From Oscheius sp. JU75 (lineage: Eukaryota > Nematoda > Chromadorea > Rhabditida > Rhabditidae), in assembly GCA_037178855.1 (NCBI GenBank), contig JASJZC010000005.1, forward strand, positions 5,084,001 through 5,148,000: 64,000 bases of DNA, read 5' to 3'. The notes below the pieces were generated by a model. It was not told the origin of the DNA, did no database searches, and saw only the letters and a program-made list of their open reading frames with translations. A program made the position numbers and the translations under genes. Positions within the stretch are counted from its first letter, which is position 1, and each line of letters starts with the position of its first letter. Positions 1-10,085 of this stretch are shown here, in pieces.

Positions 1-385
1 GCTCGGAGTGACCACTCAGTCCCCAAAGAGAGGGAGGAGACAAATGGCGTGAGAAGTTTCTTCGGGTCGCAAAGGACAAGGGATTAGATTGGGATAATCT
101 CAGAGTGCTGAGCACCTAAATCAAGCAGAGACATTTTTGAGAAGGGATCACGAAAAAGCATTTTAGAAAAATGACTACATTGTTTAAATATGCAAAAGTA
201 GGTCAAAAGCAAATATCTGTTCCTTCATTGATCATCCAGTTGTTTCTTCCGCGTTTTCCCTCAAACTGTTGACAATTAGTCACATCCCCGGCCAGAGCAA
301 AGAGTAACCTTGTTGTGCTTCGTTTCTGTTTGCGTGCTCCAGCCTGGTTCTGTTCGTGCCAGGCAGAGTCCCGTGTAACCAGAAA
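1..385. other. Upstream region, no gene seen
   Basis: No open frame here resembles a known protein. The stretch probably holds the promoter and 5' untranslated sequence of the zinc-finger gene that follows on the + strand. I see no repeat or RNA gene in it. Confidence 0.4.
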
Positions 386-2854
386 ATGGAAGCAGTGGTA
401 AGTGTGAAGACTAAACAACAGCAGCCTTGGCGGCACCAGGTCGTGACTCCAGAGGCGGGTGGTCTGCAAGACACTCGGTTATGTTAGGAGAGTCTTTTGC
501 CATTCATATTCAAGGAATATATCTCTTCATAAGCACACGTTATGAACATGGAAATGACCTGTCACTCTCTAAATGCTTTTTGAGCCCGTAACAAATGAAC
601 TGATATCTTTTCTTCATTTTTCTTTCTGAACAATATCTTGCACTTTCTTTCTTCTTCTCTAAACTCAGTAACATGAGACACTTTACAGAAGAAAAAAATG
701 ATCGAACTGGAAGATAATTTGGAAGAAGACGCGAGTCTTATCGAGGCACAAGACGAGATGGAAGACGAGGAAGAGGACGAGATGGTCAATGTCGAAGACA
801 CGGACGACTTAGACGATCTGGAAGGATCGGAAGAGAACATGGACGGCAGTGAAACGTCTTCCAATCTGTCTTCGACGTCACCCCATGTACCCAGTGCCTC
901 TCCGAACACAATTGTGCACTCGGCCGACAGTCCTCGAAGCAGTTCCGAGTCCAGTGTTTCCTCAGTCCCTCCCGCCACAGTACCCAATTCCGGGCCGGAG
1001 AAAAGACACATTTGTGAGATGTGTGGAAAGGTTGGCTCCATCTATACTTAACGGAACGTGTATTTTAGGGATTTCCCTATTTGTCTATTCTCGAGTCTCA
1101 CAAACGCTGTCACACGGGAGAGAAGCCTTTTCAATGTCAGCACTGTGACAAGAAGTTCGCCCAAAAAGCCACTCTTCAAGTTCACGAAAGAACTCATACT
1201 GGAGAGAGACCGTGAGTTTAACTGAAGAAAAGAGGGACAACCTGACGTTCAGGTACAAATGCCGATATTGCGAGAAGACTTTTGCCCAATACGGAACCAA
1301 GACTGTTCATGAGAAGAGTGCTCATCTCGGAATGAGAAACTACAAATGTCCCAAGTGTGACAAGTGTCTCTCGTCCCCTTCTGCTCTCTACACTCACAAG
1401 AAAACTCACGGGGAGAAAACATTCAAGGTATAACTTTCTAGATCTTCTAGTAACAAGAAGTTTCAGTGCGAGTTTTGTCCCAAGACGTTCACTCTAAAGA
1501 ACTACTTGAAGCTTCACGTCAAGCAGGTCCACGAACAGAATGAAAAAAAGCACGTCTGTCGGTTTTGTTCGAAGAGTTTCGCGTATGCCGGTTCTCTTCA
1601 GGTGGCTTGGTTGCTTTTCCTTAAAACAAATAATTTTAGGTACATGTACGGACTCATACTGGTGAGCGTCCCTACAGCTGCAAATACTGTCCGAAGGCCT
1701 TTGCCAGTCAGGGAAATCTACAATCTCACGAGAGAACACACACTGGAGAGAGACCCTATTCTTGTGGACAGTGTGGAAGAAGCTTCATTCAGAAGTCACA
1801 GTTGACCGCTCACGAAGCAACGCACACCTACCCGGCAGCAGTTGCAATGGAACCAGAGCGGAAGGGAGCCGAATACGTCTGCAAGCACTGTGGAAAGAAG
1901 TATGCCTACGCCAGCAGTCTCTACGTCCACACTCGTCTACATACGGGAGAGAGACCGTTCAGGTAACTTTGTATGTGCTCAAAGGAGCAAAGTGTATTTC
2001 AGCTGCCAATACTGTGCGAAGACATTCACCAATCAAGGCAACATGCAAGTACATCAGAGAGTTCATACCGGAGAGAGACCCTACTCTTGTATCGGTTGCG
2101 GAAAGTGCTATGCGCAGAAGATTGGTCTCAAGATTCACATGGATCAATGTCAAGCGTTCCTGGAAAGAAGCATGTCCGAGAGTCCGATCAATGTGGATAC
2201 TGACAGCGACTGCTCCGAAGAGACTGTCAGGAAGATTGAGTATCCTGTGCCTAACATTTACAAAGGTAGTTTCTTCATTGGCAGAAATACAAAGTCCAAT
2301 TACAGATTATTCTCCGTCAGTTATAAGCACCATTCCCAATTACAGTCATATGACTCTGCCCGAGATGGGAATCAAGCTGCCTCATTCCAAGGTCACTTAT
2401 TCTGGTTTGGAGTCTGTACAAAACGGTCCAACTCTTTCTTCGTTCCGGGCTCCCGAGGTTATTAGTCTATATTCTAACAAAAAACTGTTTTCAGCTTCCA
2501 CCAGTCGACTTCGGACCGCTGACTGCTTCAAAGCCGCCATTTTCCCTCGAGATGTCGAGTCTTCCGGAACAGTCTCTTTCCGCCTTCTCGGCTCCGATCA
2601 AGGCTCCAACCCCGCCTCCTCTTTTGGACAGTTCGCTCCTTCTGAAGGGAATCATCGACAATCTGAACACCGGACTCCTTCAGCCGTCTCTCTTGAGTAC
2701 CAATACTCTTCTGAGCACCCAACTGCTTCTTCAACAACTCTCCACAACTGACTATCTTTCCTCTTTGCTTCAGCCCATTCCTACTACTCAGTCCGCCTTG
2801 CATAACGCTCTCTTAGGCAGTCTTCTTACTCCCAATCTCTTACCCTCCAACTAA
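386..2854 (+). CDS. C2H2 zinc-finger protein with 11 fingers
   Basis: Probable nuclear DNA-binding regulator. Main coding exons read by splicing: 689-1030, 1069-1211, 1253-1427, 1467-1601, 1640-1962, 2003-2265, 2306-2457 and 2495-2854. A 12-nt exon (386-397, Met-Glu-Ala-Val) with a strong gtaagt donor joins in frame to 689; otherwise translation starts at ATG 698, giving about 627 residues. An acidic Ser-rich N-terminus (residues 1-110) precedes consecutive fingers of CxxC-x12-HxxxH type, most joined by TGERP/TGEKP linkers typical of Krueppel-type proteins. The first begins CEMCGK and the last ([11 protein letters not shown]) ends in Cys instead of the second His. The C-terminus is Leu/Ser/Pro-rich. 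The fingers are clear; I cannot name the orthologue. Confidence 0.85.
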
Positions 2855-3220
2855 CCGCTTCCTGCTATTTTCTTGTTGAGTTTCCCCTTTTTCTTGTAAA
2901 CTTGTACCTACTTGTAACACAATGTCTTTCATTTTTTCCCGGGTTTTCTACTCCGTCCCGGATCCGTGTACTCGCTCGTCCCACTCTGAACCACATAATA
3001 TAATCAGCAAGTGATCTCTTTCTAGTCACCCTCTCTATTTATACTTTAACCTATTCTTACTTATTCCAATGAGTCTTGCCCCTGTGAATCCGTAGTCAAC
3101 GTGTCTGTCAAATCCTAGTGACCCTACTAAGTCAACTCTTTTCTGTCTGAATGAACTATTTTGAAACTGATAATTTATGTGAAGAATACCCGACAACGGA
3201 GGGGGATAGTTACAGCAGAA
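2855..3220. other. Convergent intergenic spacer
   Basis: This 366-bp spacer lies tail to tail between the zinc-finger gene (+) and CSN4 (-). It probably holds both 3' untranslated regions. It is pyrimidine-rich and contains no convincing open frame or canonical AATAAA on either strand. Confidence 0.4.
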
Positions 3221-4606
3221 TCACTGGGAAGTAGCCAGCTCCGGGTGAGCGGCGATAATCATATTGGAAACGGTGTTTACTTGTTGGCACATGGTCAGAA
3301 TCTGCTCGTCGAGTTGGCGCAACTGACTGAGGCCTTTGAATATGACGATGCCGTCGATTTGGTCGATTGTTCCTATTAGTCTGCTGGTTGAGATCATTTG
3401 TACCACGATTTCCTCGGCCCAAAATTCTGATATTGAGACAGAGAGAATAATTGAAACCTTGTCACTGCCGATTCCGAGCAAATCTCCAAGAGTTTCGAAG
3501 GAAATCGTCGTGTAGAGCATAGAGACGGCGGTCATATTGTGCTCGAGAATGACTCCTCTGATGATCGACTGACCTGTCTCGCTCTCTTTCTGATGAACAT
3601 CTAGGCCTCGTTCAAACTCAATGAGCTGAATATTACGATTAAAAGTGTTTTCTTGAAATACACTTCGGCATTTTTGATGAGTCGATCCAGAAATAGTTTC
3701 TGAAGAAGACCAAACGTGTGCAGAGGATGAGTTCTCTCGTCCTTGTAGAGAATAGACAGCATCTGGGTTCTCTGACTTCCTGGACTAGCCAGAACTGTAC
3801 AGGTCATCGATCGAATCAGTGCTTCGTCCTTCTGTTCCTTGGAAATATTCGGCAGAAGAGAAACCTCGTAGTACTTCTGAGCAGCCTCGATGAACTTCCT
3901 CTTGCAGTCTAGCACACGAGCCATAGTTGTCTGCAAATGAGTTTCGCCTAACAAAGCTGAACACCTTGAATTTGGTGGCCAACTCGGGAGAGGTCTCGGT
4001 CTGATGATGAACTGCTCGATTGATGTTGATCTCGGCCTCGTCGTATTGTTGATCTTCTAGAAGAAGGTTGGCAATACGAAGATAGAGGTCCATTTTCTGA
4101 TTGACCGGCATCTGTTTCTGTCCAGTTTCCACAGGAAGACCTGTCAGCGTGGAAGCGGCATCGGCAAATCGACGTTGTCTTTCATACACTTCGGCCAGAT
4201 GATAGCGAATCATACACACCTGAAAATATGTAGAAACAAAAAAGTGGCTGTTGTTACTTGATCTTCGTACGATATGGCACGAGTTTGTAGAATCTCCAAC
4301 AGACGCTGATAGACGGCAACCACAGAGTCTTGGGCGATTTCAGATTGAGATAGCCGTTCAAGAACATTCTGCACAAAATGTCGGGAAACCACCATGCTAC
4401 CGGCCTCCTGACCGACCACTAAACATGTAAATTGGAAAGTAAACAAATCCCTGATAATTACCTGATTCGACGAGTTCCATGAGACGAGGAACATCCAGAT
4501 ACTTTGATGATGGAAAGACCTGTTCCAGAAGAGCCAGGAGAGCATCCAACTGGGCCTTGTGGTCAGATTGACTTTTATAGACAGTGGCTACATCTTCTCC
4601 AGACAT
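3221..4606 (-). CDS. CSN4: COP9 signalosome subunit 4
   Basis: Subunit of the COP9 signalosome, which removes Nedd8 from cullin-RING ubiquitin ligases. Exons on the - strand: 4606-4462, 4418-4258, 4219-3965, 3930-3664, 3625-3466 and 3426-3221, giving about 397 residues; the family is usually about 400. The N-terminal half is helical repeat sequence (for example ISYEDQVCMIRYHLAEVYER). The C-terminal half has the PCI-domain pattern of CSN4, including RLIGTIDQIDGIVIFKG. The 39-nt gap at 3427-3465 is in frame and free of stops, so splicing or retention both give an open protein. The start follows an AG acceptor (gaatag) directly. CCT8 lies 217 bp upstream on the same strand, as in an operon. Confidence 0.9.
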
Positions 4607-4823
4607 CTATTCAAACTTCAGCTCATCAAGAAGTGACAACAGCCAGGAATGTCAACGATCAAATCATGTGAAACTAAACAAATGGCTAAAAGCAAAAGTT
4701 TATTCCGAGTAAAACAACAAAAAAAGGAGAGGAAAAACAGCAACGAGATTCACGCACAACAAGATCTCAAGGCAAAAATCTTAATAGCAAATAGCGAATT
4801 GAAAGTTTCAATTTCAAAGAAAT

Positions 4824-6829
4824 TTAGGCCATCCCATCGTCGTCATCTTCGTCTTGGGGCTTCGGTCCACGAGGCTTGGGTCCGCCAGTAGCCTGTTTGG
4901 CCATGATAATCTGGAAATTGTCCGTAGATGAGGTAGAATGAATATTGTTTACTTGATCAACTTTAAGAATCGTAGAAGCAGACTCGGTGGCCAGTCTGAT
5001 GGCGGAAGTTTTTCCAGACAGGAGATCGAAGATATGATTATCCACAGCATTCATCACTTCTGAACAAAAAAATTAGAAAAGTGAGAGTTGAACAACTACC
5101 ATGCTTCCAGATATCGATTCCAGCAGATGTCTGGCCAGCTTCATGAGCAGCATACAGTTTGGTCAGCATGTCATTGGCATTGATTCCGGCGTTCTCGGCA
5201 ATGCATTTGGGAAGTGTTTCCAGGGAGTGAGCGAACTTCTTGATAGCGTACTGCTCAAGTCCCTCGCATTTTTCTCCCCAAGACTCGATCTGTCGGGCAA
5301 GCTCGATTTCAACGGCTCCAGCACCAGGCAACAGCTATAAATTGAAGTGTTACGCTATTTCGAACAGGAATAGTACCTTGGAATTCTTGGTCAGAGCTTT
5401 GTAGGTGTTGACAGCATCGTCGATGGCGCGTTCAACATCGTCGATGCGAGATTGAGACGAACCGCGAATTACGATGGTAGCAACATTTCCCTTGTCGGCC
5501 TTCTTATCGAAAACCACGACATTTTCGTCTCCAATTTCCTTGACCTGGACGGTGTCACAAGTACCCAAAAGATTGACGGCGGGAGCGCACTGAATGGAAG
5601 AATAAAGACTTGAAAAATAGATGAACATACAATTCTAGCCTGGGCTTGAGCTCCGACAGTTCTGCAAAGACGACGTAGGTCGAACTTTGAAACGAGTCTG
5701 ACTCCCATAATCTTGTACTTGTTAAGGAAGTGAAGATAGAGATCTCCGAACTTTCCAGCTGCTACGACCACATTTACTCCATTGTCGGCTAGAGCCTTGA
5801 CTTGAGCCTCTACTTCGGATTCTTCTCCTTTCGAGAAGCCCATAAGTTCGTCGGCATTCTCGATGAGGACGGTTCCCTAAAAACCTATGTGGACGAAAAG
5901 AAGGAAAATCACCTTGGTCTCGGTCTGAGTAAGATCAAAGGGGCAGGTGAAAACGGCTACACGAGCGTTTTCAACTTTCTTGATTTCGCCTTCAGCACCA
6001 CGCTTGAAAACCATTCCATTCATGACTTGAGACTGGGCAACACCAGATCCGATAATCTTGCAGATACGAATATTGTCCACATTAAAGTTGTAGCTGTTAG
6101 CCGGAACAGTTTGAACTGAAAATTGAAGTTTGCAGCTAGCACAAACACTCACCGCAAGCTTTGGCAACGAGATCAGCGATGATTTCCTCGTTGTCGTACT
6201 GCTTGGATGTGATAGCTGACCGAAGGAAGAGTTTCACCTAAATTGCAGCAAATGAAGTCAACTCTGAAGATTTGCAACCTGTTCAATATCTTTCAGGTCA
6301 GCAGCTTCCTTGATGACAAGGGTTGGAAGAATTGCCAGAGCTTTTTCGGAAGCTTGCTCGTAACCAGCTGCAACTTCCTGAGGAGTCAAGCCCATGTTGA
6401 TCAGTTGAGATGCATGTTCCAGAAGAGAAGCGGCCAGAATGACCACAGTATTGGTGTTGTCTCCAACTTGCTTCTCCTGCATTTGACTGGCCATAATGAT
6501 GATCTTGGCAGCAGGGTGCTGGACGTCCAACTCGCGAAGAATGGTGGCTGCGTCGTTGGTAACGAAGAGCTTCTCGATATGGTTAATTACCATCTTGTTC
6601 ATGCCTGAATCTTTGATTACAATCTGCAGTAAACTTCAAGTACCGTTCGGGCCATAGGCAGATCTGATCTGAGAGGCGAGCTCAACACAGGCGTCGATAT
6701 TGCGCACAACGGCTTCGTCGACACCTTTGAAGTGCTGAACTAAGTATTGTCACAGATAAATTGGGATTCTACCTGAGCTCCTTCCTTCATAAAGCGATTG
6801 TAGCCGGATTTCGGTATGTTCATCGCCAT
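4824..6829 (-). CDS. CCT8: T-complex chaperonin subunit theta
   Basis: Theta subunit of the cytosolic TRiC/CCT chaperonin, an ATP-dependent folding ring for actin, tubulin and many other proteins. Starts MAMNIPKSGYNRFMKEGAQ. Early exons: 6829-6773, 6734-6644, 6604-6279 and 6237-6153; further exons run down to the TAA at 4824. The theta-specific segment VTNDAATILRELDVQHPAAK and the nucleotide-site motif VGDNTN (group II norm VGDGTN) are present. The acidic tail ends DEDDDDGMA. Gly to Asn in the nucleotide motif is the only oddity noticed. CSN4 follows on the same strand, and a TTTATT (AATAAA on the - strand) at 4699-4704 lies between the two genes. Confidence 0.93.
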
Positions 6830-7301
6830 TTCTGCAGCAGAACCTGGAAATGAGCATGTTTTAAGTCCTCCAAGGGTTCTAAAAACTACATTTCAAAATT
6901 GAGTGGCATACAAGATAGTTCTAGGCAAAAAAACGTGAAATCGCTTGAGAAAACGTGCGAGACGGAGGTTGAGGGCTCGAATATTCTAGCGCACAATTGT
7001 CGAATGTGGCTAAAGGACTGCCTCCACACCCCAGGTCCCGCCACGATCTTTAGAATTTGAAACTCCCGCGTTCGTCTTCTTTGAAATTCCAATTTTCCAT
7101 TTTCTCCATTTTCTTCCCTCTTTTTCTGATACTTTGTCACTGCATAAAGCATCATATTTACCCCTAGACGTGTGAGAAAGAGTGCTTGATGCGTGCTTAG
7201 TTGAATTCTTTACAAAGACCTTTTTGTTACCGTGTTTCCTTTATAAAACTTCGCAACATGTTTTTACACTCGTTAAAAGTTCTAATTTTACTTGATTTCA
7301 G
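6830..7301. promoter_or_regulatory. Divergent promoter between CCT8 and EED
   Basis: This 472-bp interval separates two genes read outward and so should contain both promoters. EED's ATG follows the acceptor gatttcag at 7294-7301 immediately, and a ctgctgcag acceptor sits just before the CCT8 ATG. No upstream donor is evident for either, which fits trans-splicing. No core promoter element was identified. Confidence 0.45.
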
Positions 7302-9048
7302 ATGACTGGAGCCGAGAATATGGAAACTGAAGACACTGATACGACAGCAGCTTCAAGTGGCGGCAAGAATAACAAACGTCAGAAACGTAGAAAAAGAAGA
7401 AATTTGCTAACGTTGGAACGCTCAAATAACGTTAGAAAAAAATCTGTCGACGAAGATGAAGGTTGGCTAATACTTGTTTGCTTTCAACTTTTCGTTCATT
7501 TTCAGCGAGCAGCTCTTTGAATGGCGATGTAGCCTTCAAAGTGGTCAAAACCGTTGTTGTAAGTTACTCCATGCCCTGCAAAACGTAGATTCTTTAGGAG
7601 CACAGTCATAAACGACCAATCTATGCTGTCGCCTTCAATCACTACGTATCAGGACCTGAGACCTATTTTGCGACTGCGGCAGGCAATATGGTATTTGATT
7701 CACGGTTTTTAACTTTTGCTCCTGTAGATCAATATTTACGCCTGTTATGAAGTCGGAAACAAAATTGAGCTGAGACGATCAATTGTGGATACAAATGTTC
7801 GTCCTTTCTTATCTTTATTTGACTTTCATTTCAAGACAACGGAGGATTATTTCGCCCTCGACTGGTGCTATGACCTAGACGTAGAGCAATGTCGAATCGT
7901 TGTCTCTGGAGAAAGTGCGATCATCAAAGTCCTGGATCCGGTAGGAGGAGTGATGCTTCAAGTAAAGGCGGCTTTTTGTTCCCATTCATTGCTCTTTCAG
8001 GAAAAATTCGGACATGGTGACACGATTAACGAGCTGAAGACGGATCCAAATAACTCGATGATCTTTGCCTCGGTGTCTAAAGATAACAGTATTAGAATAT
8101 GGCATTTGCAAGACAAAGTAGCCTTAATATGCTTGGGAGGCCAAAAAGGACATGTTGATCAAGTGCTCTCCTGTGTAAAATGTTTCAATTCTGCTTTTAC
8201 ATAATCTTTTCAGGACTGGTCTCCGGACAGCTCCTTCCTGGCCACGTGCAGCATGGACCATTCGATTCGAATGTGGAGATTCGACTCAAAAGCCCGAGGA
8301 ATACTGCACAGGAAGGAACACAAACATCTCGACGTCAACTTGTCTTCCGATAGTGATGACGACGAAGAGAATGGAACTAACAGGTCAGTCATCTTTCAGC
8401 AACATTGGCTACCTTTTAGGATCGGACCATATTTTCTTCAGTTTCCCAATAACGAGTGCTCTGACCTCCATTCTGATTACGTGGATTGCGTTCGCTTCAT
8501 TGGTCATTGGCTCATTTCCAAAGTAGGCTTTTACAAAGCCTGTCGTACTTAAAACTTTAGGGCTCCGAAAAAGGCGGACATCTTTTCCGATTTGGTCATG
8601 CACACGAAGAGCCTCTCAAAGTCTACAAAGACCACACCGACCGTGTTACTACTCGCATCCGTCAATTTTCTCTGCCCTCCTGTGATGTTTGGTTTCTCAA
8701 ATTCGACATCTCTCCTCTAAATGATGTAAATTTATTTCTTGCTTCAACTCGCACTTCAAACTTTCAGTGGGTCGTATTCGGAGGTACAGACGGAGTCCTC
8801 TTCTTTTTCGATCTTCGCAATCCCGTCGAAGACCCTGAAACTGAAAATGGCTCTGTGGCTAACTTCACACTGAAGGTTCTGCAAGCCGCAATCCGTCAAA
8901 TTGTCTTTGACCAAAAAGGCGAAAATATTATTGTCGTCGGAGACGATTACACAGTCGTTAGACTAAAGCGTACAAAGGTCTGTTGTTTCCAGTTCACCTA
9001 ATCTCTCTTCCTGCTCAGGTACAAAAAAACACTGTCAATGGTCATTAG
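7302..9048 (+). CDS. EED: Polycomb protein EED (ESC/MES-6 type)
   Basis: WD40 subunit of Polycomb repressive complex 2; in the family it binds H3K27me3 and stimulates the EZH2 methyltransferase. Eleven exons give about 450 residues (human about 441). A basic N-terminus (KRQKRRKRR) precedes seven WD40 blades. Diagnostic stretches are GHGDTINELKTDPNNSMIF, SVSKDNSIRIWHLQ, GHVDQVLSC and CSMDHSIRMW. An acidic insert (SSDSDDDEENG) lies in the fifth blade region. Positions expected for the methyl-lysine cage remain aromatic (Tyr in PIYAVAF, Phe in YFALDW, Trp-Phe in VWFLKF); this mapping is from memory of the human protein. It is the first gene of a tight + strand trio. Confidence 0.9.
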
Positions 9049-9164
9049 CTGCGCTATGACAAAACTGACTCACATTAAATATTCCCGCCCTATCACTTTA
9101 ACATATCGTTGAACGATCTCATACCTCTAGTCATGTATTGATGCATTCATCAATCTCATTCAGA

Positions 9165-9454
9165 ATGTCTGTTCCCGTCATTACGAGTCACTCTTTTGTA
9201 GGTAAGAACTCGCTTGTATTCATTTTTGCCGTCTTTCAGTTGAAGCCTGTGATAAGAGTGGTGCCCTACCAGTTTCGAAACTGAACATTAGGTACACCTC
9301 GAATGGCCGTGAAATGCAGCTCTCTCTTCCAATCACTCCTACGGAGTATCAAAGCTTTCTCCAGGTAAAATCCCCTTTATGACTTCGATGTATCGATTTT
9401 CAGAATCCTCATACTGTTTTTTCCCGGCTAACATCATCTGCTCATCCCCAATAA
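9165..9454 (+). CDS. AP-2 alpha appendage-like microprotein (tentative)
   Basis: Small two-intron gene encoding about 70 residues. The ATG follows the acceptor tcattcag. Introns begin at gtaagaactc (about 9202) and gtaaaatccc (about 9365), and removing both keeps the frame open. The segment around PVSKLNIRYTSNGREMQLSL resembles the beta-strand region of the alpha-adaptin appendage (family pattern: LNI-x-RY-x-G-x-QN-x-LPIT); this is an inference from memory. If correct, the protein is a stand-alone fragment far shorter than any adaptin. Alternatively it is an unrelated orphan. The stop codon overlaps an AATAAA (9450-9455). It sits 116 bp after EED and 100 bp before CKS1. Confidence 0.45.
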
Positions 9455-9554
9455 ACTGTTCTTTTCAACATTTTAACCTCAAATTACCGGCTTGACCGTG
9501 CTTATTACTATGTTATTATCTGATCTTTTGTTCTTCTTTTCACGCCGAGTTCAG

Positions 9555-9919
9555 ATGTCTACCGGAACGAACGACTTCTACTATTCGCCCAAGTACGAAG
9601 ATGATAAGTATGAATATAGACATGTCCATGTTACCAAGGTCGGCCTGCTTTCTATTGTCGAGTAATCGAAGTTTTCAGGAAGTTGCCAAGATGATTCCCA
9701 AAAACCGTCTCATGAGTGAGACGGAGTGGCGTAGTCTTGGTATTCAACAGGTCTGTTTCTGCTTCCTTTTTTGGTAGAATAAATATATTGTAGTCTCCTG
9801 GATGGATGCACTACATGATCCACGGGCCCGAGCGTCATGTTCTTCTCTTCCGCCGTCCTCTGCCCGACCATCAGCCCCCGGCACCAGCTAATGTTAGAGC
9901 TAGAGTCAACGCCCGCTGA
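9555..9919 (+). CDS. CKS1: Cyclin-dependent kinase regulatory subunit CKS1
   Basis: Small adaptor that binds Cdk1/Cdk2 and docks phosphorylated substrates. Exons 9555-9638, 9679-9750 and 9794-9919 give 93 residues, slightly longer than the usual 79-86 because of a Pro/Ala/Arg-rich tail. Family hallmarks include IYYS-like [37 protein letters not shown] and [10 protein letters not shown]. The hinge reads HGPERH, where most relatives have HxPEPH, so one hinge proline is replaced by Arg. The ATG follows an acceptor (gagttcag) with no upstream coding exon. Confidence 0.95.
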
Positions 9920-10018
9920 ATCACTAGATCTCCATTCATTGCAGACTTACTTTTACTGGTACACGACTGCCTTCCCTATGCATCACTTTCGAGTCTATTG
10001 TTTATGAATTATGACTCA

Positions 10019-10024
10019 AATAAA
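10019..10024 (+). terminator. AATAAA poly(A) signal after CKS1
   Basis: A canonical AATAAA lies 100 bp after the CKS1 stop and before the 3' end of the URB1-like gene on the opposite strand, so it likely ends the EED-CKS1 transcription unit. Confidence 0.6.
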
Positions 10025-10085
10025 CGGCTCACTGTACTGTCAATGAATTTATAATGCAACAAACAATGGATAACAACAAACAAAT

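Noticed and set aside
562-1041. 159-codon open frame on the - strand rich in Ser
   Set aside because: It is the antisense shadow of the acidic, Ser-rich first exon of the zinc-finger gene.
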